From Cyanobacteriota bacterium (GTDB taxonomy: Bacteria > Cyanobacteriota > Cyanobacteriia > PCC-6307 > Cyanobiaceae), in the NCBI GenBank assembly GCA_026389315.1, contig JAPLIC010000019.1:1-64000 (forward strand): a stretch of 64,000 nucleotides of DNA, read 5' to 3'. Positions 63,593-64,000 of this stretch are shown here, piece by piece (position 1 is the stretch's first letter; each line of letters starts with the position of its first letter). The position numbers and the translations under genes are program-made. The notes beneath the pieces are model-generated. The model worked only from the letters and a program-made list of their open reading frames with translations. It did not search any database and was not told where the DNA came from.

Positions 63593-64000
63593 CTAGGTGT
63601 TGCCGGCGGCGGCCTGCGCCTGTTCGGCCCGGATCTGGGCCTTGGCCTGGCGCCAATGGGCCTCCAGTTCGGCGAGCTGGCGGCCCCCCAGCTCGCCCCC
63701 CAAGGCGGCCTCCACCCGGGAGAAGCGATCGAGGAAACGGCGGTTGGTGCCGGCCAGGCCCGCTTCGGGGTCGAGGCCGCTCCAGCGGGCCAGGTTGACC
63801 AGGGTGAACAGCACATCGCCCAGTTCGGTCTCGGTGTGGGCGGAGTCGCCTTGGGCCAGGGCCTGCCGCAATTCGTCCAGCTCCTCGTCCACCTTGGCCC
63901 AAACGCCAGCCAGGTCGTCCCACTCAAAGCCGGCGGCGGCGGCCCGGCGCGAGATGGTCATGGCGCCGGCGAGGGCGCTCTGGCCCCGCAATTTGGCGGC
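63593..64000 (-). CDS. mazG: Nucleoside triphosphate pyrophosphohydrolase MazG (5' part outside the window)
   Basis: The C-terminal ~135 residues are present: FEWDDLAGVWAKVDEELDEL, the metal-site motif ETELGDVLFTLVNLARWSGL and ANRRF-like TNRRFLDRFSRVEAALGGEL. These are the second MazG domain, whose EExxE12-28ExxD-type residues are seen. MazG hydrolyses NTPs to NMP and pyrophosphate and is linked to (p)ppGpp and nucleotide-pool control. The reading frame continues into the right edge. It is convergent with arfB. Confidence 0.93.
   Translation of the reverse strand, partial: AAKLRGQSALAGAMTISRRAAAAGFEWDDLAGVWAKVDEELDELRQALAQGDSAHTETELGDVLFTLVNLARWSGLDPEAGLAGTNRRFLDRFSRVEAALGGELGGRQLAELEAHWRQAKAQIRAEQAQAAAGNT

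Overview
The window is a piece of chromosome from a high-GC unicellular picocyanobacterium, most likely of the Cyanobium / freshwater Synechococcus type. This rests on: ndhN (NDH-1 subunit N, found in cyanobacteria and plastids), a Ycf45-like R3H/AAA protein, the five-gene cyanobacterial urea transporter urtABCDE with an NtcA-type promoter, urease, a SynFtn-type ferritin, an ArgZ-type arginine dihydrolase domain, the glucosylglycerate genes gpgS/gpgP, HIP1 octamers (for example at 48014-48021), and GC-rich, densely packed genes. The species is inferred from gene content only. No rRNA, tRNA, CRISPR array or prophage was seen.

Layout. 1-5.2 kb (minus): end-truncated ycf45-like gene, ndhN, an L,D-transpeptidase, and a DUF3616 / LssY_C lipoprotein / CsgG-like envelope cluster. 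5.4-6.0 kb: a cupin-like protein. 6.0-14.1 kb (minus): circularly permuted ATP-grasp, alpha-E and transglutaminase-like genes (overlapping), then glycogen phosphorylase and a stand-alone DUF2126 protein. 14.3-19.3 kb: an AT-richer island with a PEP-CTERM-like secreted protein and an HpsJ-like membrane protein, separated by an intact IS21-family element with a 5-bp target duplication. 19.3-32.6 kb: nitrogen scavenging, with ureDABC (minus), divergent ureEFG and urtABCDE (plus), an FmdB-like zinc ribbon, formamidase and a small lipoprotein. 32.7-35.6 kb (minus): pabC-pabB and queC. 35.9-38.4 kb: a substrate-binding lipoprotein coupled to an MscS-type channel. 38.4-41.6 kb: tandem repeats, queE, a broken toxin-antitoxin locus and pyrG. 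41.7-43.4 kb: a divergent MlaE-like permease and an MCE/MlaD protein. 43.4-47.4 kb: dps, a group-2 sigma factor, a DUF1543 gene and aspS. 47.6-50.5 kb: exported beta-carbonic anhydrase, a glycosyltransferase and an M14-type deacylase. 50.5-54.8 kb: ferritin, small proteins, the ArgZ-like enzyme and ktrAB. 54.8-58.9 kb (minus): a compact operon folB-gpgP-gpgS-(dihydropteroate-synthase-like)-(pteridine-reductase-like). 59-64 kb: gcvT, a Cys/His-rich small protein, a cyclic-nucleotide-binding protein, speB, speE, arfB and the end of mazG.

How the genes work together. The 19-32 kb block takes up urea (Urt), hydrolyses it (UreABC with UreDEFG) and releases ammonia from formamide (FmdA); a textbook NtcA-activated promoter precedes urtA. 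ArgZ-like arginine dihydrolase and SpeB/SpeE add arginine and polyamine nitrogen handling. pabB/pabC, folB and the DHPS/pteridine-reductase paralogues touch folate or pterin metabolism; queC/queE make the queuosine precursor preQ0. Least explained are the folB-gpgP-gpgS-DHPS-like-SDR operon, the ATP-grasp/alpha-E/transglutaminase/DUF2126 cluster carrying glgP, and the binding-protein/MscS pair.
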